Below are positions 1-8,595 of a stretch of 39,651 bases of DNA, piece after piece. The DNA is taken from positions 1 through 39,651 of the forward strand of contig CAZRIT010000010.1 of NCBI GenBank assembly GCA_964600225.1, given 5' to 3'. How positions within the stretch are numbered: position 1 is the stretch's first letter; each line of letters opens with the position of its first letter. Made by a program: the position numbers and the translations under genes. Source of the DNA: CAZRIT01 sp964600225. GTDB taxonomy: Bacteria; Bacillota; Clostridia; Christensenellales; CAG-138. The notes under the pieces were generated by a model. It saw only the letters and a list, made by a program, of their open reading frames with translations, was not told the origin of the DNA and did no database searches.

Positions 1-393
1 TATGTAAAGGGCGGCTATACCTATGACGAGCGCATATTGCGTCATTACGATTTTTGGCCAACCACTCTCTACCGTCAGGTGATGGATGATGTTCGGGAGT
101 ATCAATACGTCAATATTGGTCTGGGTGGCAGGTATGATGTGGGTTATTATGCTTGGATGAGGCCGTTTGCAGCCGCTCGATATGACGTACGTTTTGTCCA
201 GGCGGCCTGGAGAGGCGATTTGGAAGACGAACAGTTCATCCCGGACTGTATCATCGCATCCAGCCTTACGGATCATCCTGAGGAGCAGATACAATACCAC
301 GGGGTTACCTATGTGCGCAGGTTTGATCCTTCCAGCATATATACCGACCCCGGCGCATCCGACCTGTTTTTTGTATATTACGTAAAGGCATGA
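1..393 (+). CDS. 3' end of an unrecognised gene (partial)
   Basis: The reading frame is open from the first base of the window and stops with TGA at 391-393, so only the last 130 codons are present and the true start lies upstream. The fragment is rich in Tyr, Asp and Arg, has no obvious membrane segment and no motif I recognise. It alternates short hydrophobic and charged stretches, as in a soluble beta-rich C-terminal domain. Its codons are more AT-rich than those of the genes that follow. It could be the soluble tail of a larger membrane enzyme, but nothing visible decides this. The next gene is convergent, and the 117 bp between them (394-510) show no clear terminator. Confidence 0.6.
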   Translation, partial: YVKGGYTYDERILRHYDFWPTTLYRQVMDDVREYQYVNIGLGGRYDVGYYAWMRPFAAARYDVRFVQAAWRGDLEDEQFIPDCIIASSLTDHPEEQIQYHGVTYVRRFDPSSIYTDPGASDLFFVYYVKA

Positions 394-510
394 ATTATTT
401 ATCGACGTTCGGGGCGGTAGAAGCAGGCGGTATATCCTATTGAATGGCGTCAAAGGCCGTCCAGTTTACCGGAGAAGCTTTGATGGATACGGATGCGGTT
501 TTATATGGCC

Positions 511-1173
511 TCAGCGCTGTTCGGGGATGATCTCCAGCCAGTAGCCATCTGGGTCCTCGATGAAATAGATGCCCATGGCGGTGTTTTCAAAGCAGATGCA
601 GCCCATGGCGGCGTGCTTGCTGTGTGCGGCCTCGTAATCCGCCACCTTGAAGGCGATGTGGCTTTCGTTATCGCCCAGCTCGTACGGCGCGGTGCGGTCG
701 TGCAGGCAGGTCAGTTCCAGTTCGAAGGGCGTTTGGCCGTCGTTTAAAAAGACCAGCGTAAAGCTGCCGTCGGCGGCCTCCTTGCGGCGCGCCTCTTTTA
801 GCCCCAGCGCCTCCCGATAAAATTGAACCGAGCGCTCGATATCCAGCACGTTGATGTTGCAATGTACAATGCGAAACATGGGTTCCTCCTTTGCCGAATG
901 CATGTGATGATCCCGGATCAGTTGCAGCTTCTCCGCGCGCGACAGCAGCTTGATGGCCAGCTCCCTTTTCAACGCGGCCGAGCGATCCGCCACGGGCTCG
1001 TCATACACCGCCATAACGGGCAGCCGCACGCGGGTATACTTGGCGCCGACGCCGCGGTTGTGCGTTTTAACGCGTTTGGCTACATCCCTTGCCACGCCCG
1101 TATAGAGCGTGCCGTCGGCGCAGCGCAGGATGTACACATGCCATTGGCCGCCCGCATTTCCCTGTGCCGTCAT
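511..1173 (-). CDS. GIY-YIG nuclease domain fused to a glyoxalase I-like domain
   Basis: One continuous 220-codon frame holds two unrelated domains. Residues about 11-86 are a YhbQ/UPF0213-type GIY-YIG domain (HVYIL at 12-16, LYTG at 23-26, Arg29, Glu71 in KRELAIK). Residues 99-220 are a complete lactoylglutathione lyase-like domain of the VOC fold, with the expected metal ligands (His in VHCN, Glu in FELEL, His in ESHIAF, Glu in YWLEI). No stop codon separates them. The glyoxalase part has its own ATG at 879 with AAGGAGG a few bases upstream, encoded inside the linker (residues 95-97, KEE), so it may also be made alone as a 122-residue protein. The first start lies 18 bp after mreB, suggesting an operon. 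The nuclease domain acts on DNA in other members; the glyoxalase detoxifies methylglyoxal. Both roles here come from family knowledge. Confidence 0.85.
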   Translation of the reverse strand: MTAQGNAGGQWHVYILRCADGTLYTGVARDVAKRVKTHNRGVGAKYTRVRLPVMAVYDEPVADRSAALKRELAIKLLSRAEKLQLIRDHHMHSAKEEPMFRIVHCNINVLDIERSVQFYREALGLKEARRKEAADGSFTLVFLNDGQTPFELELTCLHDRTAPYELGDNESHIAFKVADYEAAHSKHAAMGCICFENTAMGIYFIEDPDGYWLEIIPEQR

Positions 1174-1191
1174 GCCCCGCCCCCGATGCGG

Positions 1192-2229
1192 CTACAGCTC
1201 GTAATACTCGCCACGGCGATAATCGTACACGGCGCTGTTATAGGTTTTTAAATCCTCCAGCACAATGCCCGTCCCGCGCACCACGCAGGAAATCGGGTCC
1301 TCCGCCACGCGGCAGGGCACATGCGCGCGCTCGCTGATGAAGGTATCCAGACCCATGAGCATGGCGCCGCCGCCAGTGAGCACGATGCCGCTTTCGGCAA
1401 TATCCGTGGCCAGCTCGGGCGGGGTGCGTTCAAACAGGCTGCGCACGCGTTCGGCAATGGCCATGAGCGGCTCGCTCAAGGCGTCCACCATCTCGTTGGT
1501 GCCGATGCGCTCGCTTTCGGGCAGGCCCGTCACGGTGCTGCGGCCGCGAATCTCCGCCACGCGCTGCTCCTTTTCGATGTGCGCGCGGCCGTAGTTCATC
1601 TTGATATCCTCGGCGGAGCGCTCGCCGATGCTGAGGTTGTGCTTGCGGTTCATATAGCGCATCAGCGCCTCGTCAAAGCGGTCGCCCGCCATCTTGACCG
1701 AGTCCGACAGCACGATGCTGCCCAGCGAAATCACCGCGATATCCGTGGTGCCGCCGCCGATATCCAGCACCATGTGCCCCTTGGGCTCCATGATCGGCAC
1801 ACCCGCGCCGATGGCCGCCGCCAGCGGTTCCTCGATGAGGTAGGTATACCTTGCGCCCGCCTCGCAGGTGGCCTCGATGACGCAGCGGCGCTCGGCCTCG
1901 GTTACGCCCGATGGCACGCACACCACCGCGCGGGGTTTGAACAATACGCGCGTGCCGACCACCTTTTTGAAAAAGAACCGCAGCATCCGCGCGGTGACGT
2001 CGAAGTTGGAGATCACGCCGTCGCGCAGCGGGCGAATCACCACCACGTCCGCGGGCGCGCGCCCCATCATCTTGCGCGCCTCCTCGCCGATGGCGCGGAT
2101 GCGGCCCGTCACGCGCTCCACCGCCACCACGGACGGCTCGTTGAGCACAACGCCCTTGCCGCGCACATACACCAGCGTGCTCGACGTACCCAGGTCAATG
2201 CCGATATCAGAACTGTCAAAAATACCCAT
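1192..2229 (-). CDS. mreB: rod-shape-determining protein, MreB/Mbl family
   Basis: A 345-residue actin-like protein. It shows the MreB nucleotide-binding signatures: the phosphate 1 loop IGIDLGTSST near residue 10, LDIGGGTTDIAV in the phosphate 2 region near 155, and the adenosine motif VLTGGGAMLMG near 290. MreB forms membrane-associated filaments that guide lateral cell-wall synthesis in rods. The start at 2229 is chosen because the family begins MGIFxxxxGIDLGT and AGAGAGGGAA precedes it. The same frame stays open upstream, but that stretch lies over cobB and is spurious. It follows cobB by 35 bp and precedes the fusion gene by 18 bp. It is not linked to mreC, mreD or a divisome cluster here, so it may be the Mbl or MreBH paralogue rather than MreB itself. 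Confidence 0.93.
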   Translation of the reverse strand: MGIFDSSDIGIDLGTSSTLVYVRGKGVVLNEPSVVAVERVTGRIRAIGEEARKMMGRAPADVVVIRPLRDGVISNFDVTARMLRFFFKKVVGTRVLFKPRAVVCVPSGVTEAERRCVIEATCEAGARYTYLIEEPLAAAIGAGVPIMEPKGHMVLDIGGGTTDIAVISLGSIVLSDSVKMAGDRFDEALMRYMNRKHNLSIGERSAEDIKMNYGRAHIEKEQRVAEIRGRSTVTGLPESERIGTNEMVDALSEPLMAIAERVRSLFERTPPELATDIAESGIVLTGGGAMLMGLDTFISERAHVPCRVAEDPISCVVRGTGIVLEDLKTYNSAVYDYRRGEYYEL

Positions 2230-2264
2230 GCGTTCCCTCTCTGTGTTGCGTTGCCCGAATGCGA

Positions 2265-3008
2265 TCAGGACAGCGTGATTTGGCTCAATACCTCGCCAAT
2301 CGGCGCGGAAACGGTCAGCTTTGCGCGGCCGTCCCGCCCTGTCCCGGACAGGTTGATGACGGCAAGCTTGTCGCCCCGATAGTAATCGGCCAGCCCCGCC
2401 GCGGGATAGACCGTCAGCGACGTGCCGCCGATGATGAGCATGTCCGCGCTTGCAATGTGCTCTATCGCGCGGGAGACGACGCCCTCGTCCAGCCCCTCGC
2501 CGTACAGCACCACATCGGGCTTGATCAACCCACCGCAATCGCAGCGCGGCACGGTTTCCATGTTCAGGATGTCGTCGAGCGAATAGAACTTGTTGCAGCG
2601 CATGCAATGGTTGCGGTACACGCTGCCGTGCAGCTCCAGCACGTTTTTGCTGCCCGCCTTTTGGTGCAGGTTATCGATATTCTGTGTGACGACCGCCGTG
2701 AGCCTGCCCGCCTGCTCCCAAGCAGCCAGCGCGCGGTGCGCGGCGTTTGGCATGGCGTCGGGGCAGAGCAAAAACTTGCGGTAATAGCGATAGAACGTAT
2801 CGGTCTGCCGCAGGAAAAAATCGTGGCTAAGCAGCGTCTCGGGCGGATACCCGAACTGCTCGATGGCCGCGACGATGCCGTTGGAGCTGCGAAAATCGGG
2901 GATGCCACTTTCGGTGGACGTGCCCGCGCCGCCGAAAAACACAATGCTTTCCGCCGCGTCAACCATGCTTTGCAGCGCTTCGATCTGCCTGTTTTCATGC
3001 TGTTCCAT
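2265..3008 (-). CDS. cobB: NAD-dependent protein deacylase (sirtuin, Sir2/CobB family)
   Basis: A 247-residue sirtuin. GAGTSTESGIPDFR at residues 27-40 binds NAD, QNID is at 109-112, the catalytic base is His127 (LHGS), and a zinc site is formed by Cys135, Cys138, Cys156 and Cys158. Sirtuins remove acyl groups from lysines using NAD. The start at 3008 gives the usual family N-terminus; an upstream extension would run antisense through the neighbouring gene. No SD precedes the ATG. Instead a perfect TATAAT ends 6 nt before it, so the mRNA is probably leaderless. It shares a 36-bp divergent promoter region with the amidohydrolase gene, and mreB follows in the same direction. Confidence 0.95.
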   Translation of the reverse strand: MEQHENRQIEALQSMVDAAESIVFFGGAGTSTESGIPDFRSSNGIVAAIEQFGYPPETLLSHDFFLRQTDTFYRYYRKFLLCPDAMPNAAHRALAAWEQAGRLTAVVTQNIDNLHQKAGSKNVLELHGSVYRNHCMRCNKFYSLDDILNMETVPRCDCGGLIKPDVVLYGEGLDEGVVSRAIEHIASADMLIIGGTSLTVYPAAGLADYYRGDKLAVINLSGTGRDGRAKLTVSAPIGEVLSQITLS

Positions 3009-3044
3009 GCTTGCATTATACCGTAAATATGCTATATTGAACAT
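3009..3044. promoter_or_regulatory. 36-bp divergent promoter region, both transcripts apparently leaderless
   Basis: Rightward: TTGCAT (3011-3016), 16-bp spacer, TATATT (3033-3038), then 6 nt and the ATG at 3045. Leftward: TATAAT (3020-3015), then 6 nt and the ATG at 3008; its -35 region is weak (TGTTCA at 3043-3038 with a 17-bp spacer). A start site seven bases after each -10 box falls on the A of each ATG. There is no room for an SD on either side. Confidence 0.7.
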
Positions 3045-4313
3045 ATGAAGATTCGTTTTTTTCACGCAACCGTTCTGCCGCTTGACGGCCATACGCCCAT
3101 GTTTGCGGGCGAGGTGCACACCGATGGCGCGGTGATTACCCATGTGGGTAAGCCGCCCGCCGACATGCCCAAGTTCGACCGCGAGATCGACTGCGGCGGC
3201 AACCTCCTCATCCCCGGCTTCAAAAACGCGCACGCGCACGGCGCCATGACGTTTTTACGCTCGCTTGCCGACGACATGCCGCTGCAAACGTGGCTGTTCG
3301 ATTACGTCTTCCCGCGGGAACGCCTGCTCACGCCCGACGACATTTTGCACCTGACCAAGCTGGCCATCCTCGAGTACCTGACAAGCGGCATCACGGCGGC
3401 GTTTGACATGTACCTGCACCGCGACGCCGTGGCGCAGGCCGCCGTGGAAACGGGCTTTCGCACGGTCATCGTCAACGCCACAAACGATTTTGGCGGCACG
3501 CCCGAGGAGCAGCTCATGGAGTGCGAGCGGTTCTCGTCCATGGGGCCGCTGGTCAGCTACCAATACGGCATCCATGCCGAGTACACCACGTCGCTGCCGC
3601 TTTTGAAGGACATGGCGTCGCTCATGCAGACCGTCAAAAAGCCCTTCTGGTCGCACATGAACGAAACGGCCGCCGAGGTGGAGGGCTGCGTGGAGCGCCA
3701 CGGCAAGCGGCCCTTCGAGCTGCTCGCGTCGCTGGGACTGTTCGATTACGGCGGCGGCGGCTACCACTGCGTGCACGTCAGCGCAAGCGAAATGGAGATC
3801 ATGCGCGCCTGCGGCCTGACGGCCGTCACCTGCCCCGCCTCCAACCTCAAGCTCGGCAGCGGCGTTGCGCCCGTGTACGAGATGATGGAGCGCGGCATAC
3901 CCGTCGCCATCGGCACCGACGGCCCCGCCAGCAACAACTGCCTGGATTTCTTCCGCGAGATGTTCCTGGTCACGGGCCTGCAAAAGGTGCGCCACGGAGC
4001 CGACAAGGTGGACGCCACGCGCGTGCTGGAGATGGCCTGCCGCAACGGCGCCGTCGCCATGGGGCTGACGGATTGCGATTGCCTCGCCGTGGGCAAGCAG
4101 GCGGACATGGCGCTCATCGACCTGTCCATGCCCAACATGCAGCCGACCAACAACATCGAAAAAAACCTCGTCTACAGCGGCAGCAAGCAGAATGTGCGCA
4201 TGACCGTTGTGGCGGGCAACATCCTGTACGATCGCGGGCAGTTCTTCATCGGCGAGGAGCCGCGCGCGCTGTACGAGCGGGCCAACGCCATCGTCAAGCG
4301 CATGGCGCTGTAA
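3045..4313 (+). CDS. MtaD-like amidohydrolase (5'-methylthioadenosine/S-adenosylhomocysteine deaminase family)
   Basis: A 422-residue amidohydrolase of the MtaD/SsnA group. Metal-binding His63 and His65 (NAHAHG) follow the short N-terminal beta domain. Further ligands are the His residues of GIHAEYT and WSHMNET, and the Asp of IGTDGPASNN. This family deaminates adenosine-type compounds such as MTA, SAH or adenosine, or related heterocycles, in the cytoplasm. The exact substrate cannot be read from the sequence. The start at 3045 is the first ATG after a -10 box that ends 6 nt away, with no SD, so the transcript is probably leaderless. It diverges from the sirtuin and converges on the epimerase. 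Confidence 0.9.
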   Translation: MKIRFFHATVLPLDGHTPMFAGEVHTDGAVITHVGKPPADMPKFDREIDCGGNLLIPGFKNAHAHGAMTFLRSLADDMPLQTWLFDYVFPRERLLTPDDILHLTKLAILEYLTSGITAAFDMYLHRDAVAQAAVETGFRTVIVNATNDFGGTPEEQLMECERFSSMGPLVSYQYGIHAEYTTSLPLLKDMASLMQTVKKPFWSHMNETAAEVEGCVERHGKRPFELLASLGLFDYGGGGYHCVHVSASEMEIMRACGLTAVTCPASNLKLGSGVAPVYEMMERGIPVAIGTDGPASNNCLDFFREMFLVTGLQKVRHGADKVDATRVLEMACRNGAVAMGLTDCDCLAVGKQADMALIDLSMPNMQPTNNIEKNLVYSGSKQNVRMTVVAGNILYDRGQFFIGEEPRALYERANAIVKRMAL

Positions 4314-4366
4314 GCACAGGCCGTCATAAAACGTTGTTTTTTGAGCTGTTCCCGCAATACTAAAAG

Positions 4367-4397
4367 CGGCGCATCGGATGATTACATCGATGCGCCG
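4367..4397 (-). terminator. hairpin terminator between convergent genes
   Basis: A perfect 10-bp stem (4367-4376 with 4388-4397) with an 11-nt loop. On the minus strand it is followed by CTTTTAG, fitting termination of the epimerase gene; it may also act on the convergent amidohydrolase transcript. Confidence 0.7.
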
Positions 4398-4421
4398 TTG
4401 CTATTTGGTTATCGCGCGGTT

Positions 4422-5462
4422 TTACGCCCGTGCCGCGCACAGGCGGCGCTTGCGGAACAGCCCGCTGCGCTTTTCCAGCAAGAATCGCACCGTATCCTCC
4501 ACGGTCCGGCGGATATCGCGCGGGGCGTAGCCCAGCTCCCGCCGCGCCTTGCCGCCGTCGAAATCGGCGTTGTCGGTCAGCACAGCCAAAGAATAGGACG
4601 TGTACAGCGGCGCCTCATGACGGATCTTGTAGTACAGCTCCGCCAGCGGCGCGGTGAACTTGGCAAACCAAATGGGCAGCACCGTTTTGATCCTGCGCGC
4701 GTGCCCCGTCAGGCAGACCATGTTCAACAGCTCGGATACGGGGATGTAGCGGTTGTTGAGGATGTAGCACGCCCCCGCCCCGCCGCGTTCCGCCGCGGCG
4801 ATGACGCCATCGGCCACGTCGCGCACGTCCACAAAATCATACCCGCCGTCCACGCAGGCCGTCAGGCTGCCGTTGATACAGCTAACGATGAGCTGCGTCA
4901 CATGCCCGCGCCCGTAATCGTTGGGGCCGATGATGCCCGATGGGTGCACCACGGTGGCGTTGAGCCCTTCCTTTGCCGCGTCCAGCACCAGCTGCGTGGC
5001 GGCCGCCTTGGTCCTGGCGTACAAGCCCTCCACATCGGCCTCGCGAAAGGAATCGATCTCGCGGATAACCTGCCCCTTGGGCAGCACGGGGAGCGCATGC
5101 ACGGAGCTGATGTACACCAGCTTGTTCACGGCGTGGCGCTTGCAAAGGGCAATGACATTGGCCGTGCCCGTAACGTTGACATCCACCACGGCCTGATCGT
5201 ACTTTGACGCAATGGATACGATGCCCGCGCAATGGATAAAACGCACCTCGTCCTCGGCGGTCAGCCCGTCGAACAGCCGCTCCAGCGAGCCAATGTCGCG
5301 CACGTCGCCGCGCACGATCGTCACCGCCTCGTCCGACAGCATGGAAACGTCCTCGCCGTTTCTGGCAAAGCCGCGCACCGTCTGCCCGCCCGACGTCAGC
5401 TTTTGGGCGATGGTGTTGCCCAGATGCCCGCCGATGCCCGTAATGATGTAAACCGGTTGCAT
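4422..5462 (-). CDS. NAD-dependent epimerase/dehydratase (extended SDR)
   Basis: A 346-residue extended short-chain dehydrogenase. The Rossmann motif TGIGGHLG is at residues 8-15, the catalytic YxxxK appears as YARTK near 150, and a Ser-containing YISSVH strand precedes it. HPSGIIGPNDYG is the usual extended-SDR loop. These enzymes act on nucleotide sugars, flavonoid-like carbonyls or sterols; the substrate is not evident. The C-terminus ends in a basic tail. The start at 5462 is preceded by GAGAGGGGAAAG. It is a single gene, divergent from trkA across a 178-bp gap that holds the trkA promoter. Confidence 0.85.
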   Translation of the reverse strand: MQPVYIITGIGGHLGNTIAQKLTSGGQTVRGFARNGEDVSMLSDEAVTIVRGDVRDIGSLERLFDGLTAEDEVRFIHCAGIVSIASKYDQAVVDVNVTGTANVIALCKRHAVNKLVYISSVHALPVLPKGQVIREIDSFREADVEGLYARTKAAATQLVLDAAKEGLNATVVHPSGIIGPNDYGRGHVTQLIVSCINGSLTACVDGGYDFVDVRDVADGVIAAAERGGAGACYILNNRYIPVSELLNMVCLTGHARRIKTVLPIWFAKFTAPLAELYYKIRHEAPLYTSYSLAVLTDNADFDGGKARRELGYAPRDIRRTVEDTVRFLLEKRSGLFRKRRLCAARA

Positions 5463-5571
5463 ATCCGCTTTCCCCTCTCCGTCGGCTACTGCCGATCAAA
5501 TGATTACATCTTTACTATATACCCTGCTTGTACGGCAAGTGTATCGGAATTTAAACAATTTGTTGAACTTC

Positions 5572-5600
5572 TTGCAAGCATTCCCATTTGATGATATTGT
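5572..5600 (+). promoter_or_regulatory. probable trkA promoter with extended -10
   Basis: TTGCAA (5572-5577), 17-bp spacer ending in TGA, then TATTGT (5595-5600), giving a TGn extended -10. The predicted start near 5607 gives a leader of about 34 nt containing ACGGAGG before the trkA ATG. The rest of 5463-5640 shows no clear epimerase promoter. Confidence 0.45.
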
Positions 5601-5640
5601 GATACCGCAGAATACCATAAAACCCTTACGGAGGCTGTGT

Positions 5641-7002
5641 ATGAACATCGTTATCGTCGGCGGCGGCAAGGTCGGTTCCACGCTGGCAGTGCAATTGCTG
5701 GCGGAGGGCCACGCCCTCACCGTCATCGACAAGAGCGAATCCGTGATTGAGCAACTGGGCAACACCCTGGACGTCATTGGCTATGTGGGCAACGGCGCGT
5801 CGCTGCCGGTGCTGGAATCCGTCGGTACGCAAAGCTGCGATTTGATGATTGCGGTCACCGCATCGGACGAAATCAACATGATCAGCTGCATGATCGCGCA
5901 TCGGCTGGGCGCAAAGAACACCGTTGCGCGCGTGAGAAACCCCGAATACTCGCAGCAGCTATACGCATTGAAGGACGACCTTGGCCTGTCGATGGCCATC
6001 AACCCCGAGCGCGCCGCGGCGGATGAAATTGCGCGGATACTGCGCTTCCCGTCGGCCACCAAGGTGGAGCTGTTTGCGCGCGGCCGCGCGGAGCTGGTCT
6101 CCTGCCGCGTGCAGGAAAACGGCGTGCTCAGCCACATGCGGTTGAGCGAGCTGCAGCAAAAAACGGGCGTGAAGGTGCTCATCTGCGCCATCGAGCGCGA
6201 CGGAGAGGTCTTCATTCCATCGGGCGATTCGGAGATATTGCCGGGCGATATCCTGTACCTGACGGGCGCGCCGACAGAGCTGGAACGGCTGTTTCGCAAG
6301 GTCAAGCTGCTGGTCAACCGCGTGCGCAGCGTCATCATCGTCGGCGGCGGACGCATCACCTACTATCTGGCCAAGCAGCTGCTCAAGGAGAATGTGGACG
6401 TCAAGATCATCGAGCTGGAGCAAAACCGCGCGCGCGAGCTGGCGGAACTGCTGCCGGGCGCGGTGGTGCTGCACGGCGACGCCTCCGATCACGAACTGAT
6501 GATGGAGGAGGGCATCGAGCGGCAGGATGCGTTTGTGGCGCTGACGGGTCTGGACGAGGGCAATATCCTCTCCTCCCTCTACGCCCAGTACAAGAAGGTC
6601 GGCAAGGTCATCACCAAGGTCAACAACGACAACCTCGTGGCGCTCATCAAAAACAGCGGGCTGGAGAGCATCATCTCGCCCAAGCTCATCACCGCCAACC
6701 AGATATTACGCTATGTGCGCGCGCTGAACGCGGGCCAGTCCATTGACGATGTGCTGTCCCTGTACAAGATTGTGGGCGGACTGGTCGAGATGCTGGAGTT
6801 CCGCGCCAACGGGGACAAGGCGCTCATCGGCGTGCCGCTGAAGGATTTGCGGCTGAAAAAGAATATCCTCATTGCATGCATCGTGCGCGAAGGGCGCGCC
6901 ATCATACCCGGCGGCAACGATTGCGTACAGACCAAGGACAGCGTGCTGGTCGTCACCGCCGACCAACGCCTCAACCGCCTGGCGGATATTTTGGAAGATT
7001 GA
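5641..7002 (+). CDS. trkA: Trk potassium uptake system regulatory subunit TrkA
   Basis: A 453-residue cytoplasmic protein with two tandem RCK units. Each has a Rossmann TrkA-N domain (IVGGGKVGS at residues 5-13; IIVGGGRITYYLA near 230) followed by a TrkA-C domain. NAD(H) or other nucleotide binding gates the TrkH channel. The length matches full TrkA rather than single-unit KtrA/KtrC. The start at 5641 follows ACGGAGG; the frame is open upstream but AT-rich and untypical. trkH begins 17 bp downstream, so the two form an operon. Confidence 0.95.
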   Translation: MNIVIVGGGKVGSTLAVQLLAEGHALTVIDKSESVIEQLGNTLDVIGYVGNGASLPVLESVGTQSCDLMIAVTASDEINMISCMIAHRLGAKNTVARVRNPEYSQQLYALKDDLGLSMAINPERAAADEIARILRFPSATKVELFARGRAELVSCRVQENGVLSHMRLSELQQKTGVKVLICAIERDGEVFIPSGDSEILPGDILYLTGAPTELERLFRKVKLLVNRVRSVIIVGGGRITYYLAKQLLKENVDVKIIELEQNRARELAELLPGAVVLHGDASDHELMMEEGIERQDAFVALTGLDEGNILSSLYAQYKKVGKVITKVNNDNLVALIKNSGLESIISPKLITANQILRYVRALNAGQSIDDVLSLYKIVGGLVEMLEFRANGDKALIGVPLKDLRLKKNILIACIVREGRAIIPGGNDCVQTKDSVLVVTADQRLNRLADILED

Positions 7003-7019
7003 CGCGGAGTAGGTGAAGC

Positions 7020-8468
7020 ATGAATCGTAGAATGATCCTCTATGTGCTCAGCCGCATCCTGCTTTGCGAGGCGGCCTTGATGGTGCCCTCACTGGCCGTG
7101 GGCATCCTGTACCGAGAGGCTGCCGCGCAGGCGTTCCTGCCGCCGATTGCGCTGTTGCTGCTGTTCGGCCTTGCGCTTGGCATCCAAAAGCCCAAGAGCA
7201 CCGCTATCTATGCGCGCGACGGCTTCTTCATTGTGGCAAGCGCATGGATTCTGCTGTCCCTTGTGGGCGCTATCCCTCTGTGGCTCGGCGGCGGGTTTGC
7301 ATCCTTCTGGGACTGCATATTCGAAATCGTATCGGGCTTTACCACAACGGGCGCATCGGTGCTTTCCGCACCCGAACTGCTGCCAAAATGCATCCTGTTC
7401 TGGCGCAGCTTTTCGCACTGGGTCGGCGGCATGGGCGTGCTGGTGTTCGTGCTGGCCATCGTGCCGCTGTCGGACGACCGTTCGCTGCACCTGATGCGCG
7501 CCGAGGTGCCGGGGCCCGTGGTGGGCAAGCTGGTGCCGCGCATGCGCGATACCGCCAAGATCCTCTACGGCGTCTACTCGGTCATGACGGTCATTCTCAT
7601 TATCCTGCTCAAATTCGGCGGCATGTCGCTGTTTGACGCTTCCTGCTATGCGTTCGGCACGGCGGGCACGGGCGGCTTCGGCACATCGGCCGCGGGCGTG
7701 GGCGGCTTCAACAGCGCGTACATCGATATCGTGCTGGGCGTATTTATGCTGCTGTTCGGCGTCAACTTCAATCTCTACTACTTCATCCTCATCAAGCGCG
7801 CGTCGGAGGCGTTCCAAAGCGAGGAGCTGCGCGTATACATCGGCGTAGTCGTGCTGTCCACGGCGCTGATTGCCTGCAACATCCTAAGCTACTACGACAC
7901 CGTCGAAAGCGCGGTACGCCACGCGTTCTTCCAGGTCAGCACCATCATCACCACCACGGGCTTTGCCACGGCCGATTTTGCCCGATGGCCACAGTTTTCG
8001 CAGACGCTGCTGGTGCTTTTGATGATCTGCGGCGCGTGCGCGGGTTCCACGGGCGGCGGGCTCAAGATCAGCCGCTGCATCCTGCTGCTGAAAACCTGCG
8101 CGCAGGAGATTCGCCGCCTGATCCATCCGCGCGCCGTCAGCCTGGTGCGGCTGGAGGGCAAGAGCATCGACGACGACACCATGCGCGGCACGCTGGCGTA
8201 CTTTAGCCTGTACATGGCCATCGTCTTGCTCACCATACTGCTGCTGTCGCTCAACGAGCTGGACTTTACCACCAACGTCACCGCTACGCTTGCATGCTTC
8301 AACAACATCGGCCCCGGCCTTGGCCAAGTCGGCCCCATGGGCAATTACAGCATGTACTCGCCGTTTTCCAAGATGCTGCTGTCGCTCAATATGCTGCTGG
8401 GCAGGCTGGAAATACTGCCCATCATGGTGCTGTTTTCCCCGCGCGCCTGGCGGCGAAACATCAACTGA
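7020..8468 (+). CDS. trkH: Trk potassium uptake protein TrkH
   Basis: A 482-residue integral membrane protein with the four repeated TM-pore-TM units of the TrkH/KtrB superfamily. The selectivity-filter segments can be seen: FTTTGAS near 115, GTAGTGGFGTS near 220, TTTGFAT near 315 and FNNIGPGLG near 432. An SD-like AGTAGGTG precedes the ATG. It carries K+ across the membrane under control of TrkA, encoded just upstream. The short Arg-rich tail is cytoplasmic. Confidence 0.95.
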   Translation: MNRRMILYVLSRILLCEAALMVPSLAVGILYREAAAQAFLPPIALLLLFGLALGIQKPKSTAIYARDGFFIVASAWILLSLVGAIPLWLGGGFASFWDCIFEIVSGFTTTGASVLSAPELLPKCILFWRSFSHWVGGMGVLVFVLAIVPLSDDRSLHLMRAEVPGPVVGKLVPRMRDTAKILYGVYSVMTVILIILLKFGGMSLFDASCYAFGTAGTGGFGTSAAGVGGFNSAYIDIVLGVFMLLFGVNFNLYYFILIKRASEAFQSEELRVYIGVVVLSTALIACNILSYYDTVESAVRHAFFQVSTIITTTGFATADFARWPQFSQTLLVLLMICGACAGSTGGGLKISRCILLLKTCAQEIRRLIHPRAVSLVRLEGKSIDDDTMRGTLAYFSLYMAIVLLTILLLSLNELDFTTNVTATLACFNNIGPGLGQVGPMGNYSMYSPFSKMLLSLNMLLGRLEILPIMVLFSPRAWRRNIN

Positions 8469-8528
8469 TTCGTCGTTTCGGTACGACGTTTGTCGGCGCG
8501 GCAGGAAAGCGCCTTGTGCAAAGCGAAT

Positions 8529-8589
8529 CCTCCCTTGCAGATTGGTTGCCAAAGCCAAGAGCTTTGGCGTCACAGATTGCACAGGGAGG
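8529..8589 (+). promoter_or_regulatory. candidate RNA switch: stem sequestering the noc ribosome binding site
   Basis: CCTCCCT (8529-8535) is exactly complementary to AGGGAGG (8583-8589), the SD of noc. The stem continues inward with TGCA (8536-8539) pairing TGCA (8578-8581), with one bulged C. Inside sits a second perfect stem, GCCAAAGC (8548-8555) with GCTTTGGC (8561-8568), closed by a 5-nt loop. There is no U-run, so this is not an intrinsic terminator. I do not recognise it as a known riboswitch class. Confidence 0.5.
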
Positions 8590-8595
8590 TTCTTT

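Noticed and set aside
2230..2607. N-terminal extension of the MreB frame
   Set aside because: It overlaps the sirtuin gene and looks non-coding; the family start with an SD is at 2229.
3009..3239. N-terminal extension of the sirtuin frame
   Set aside because: It runs antisense through the amidohydrolase gene; the conserved sirtuin begins at 3008.
8529..8589. Intrinsic terminator between trkH and noc
   Set aside because: The outer stem ends at the SD and there is no U-run, so translational masking explains it better.
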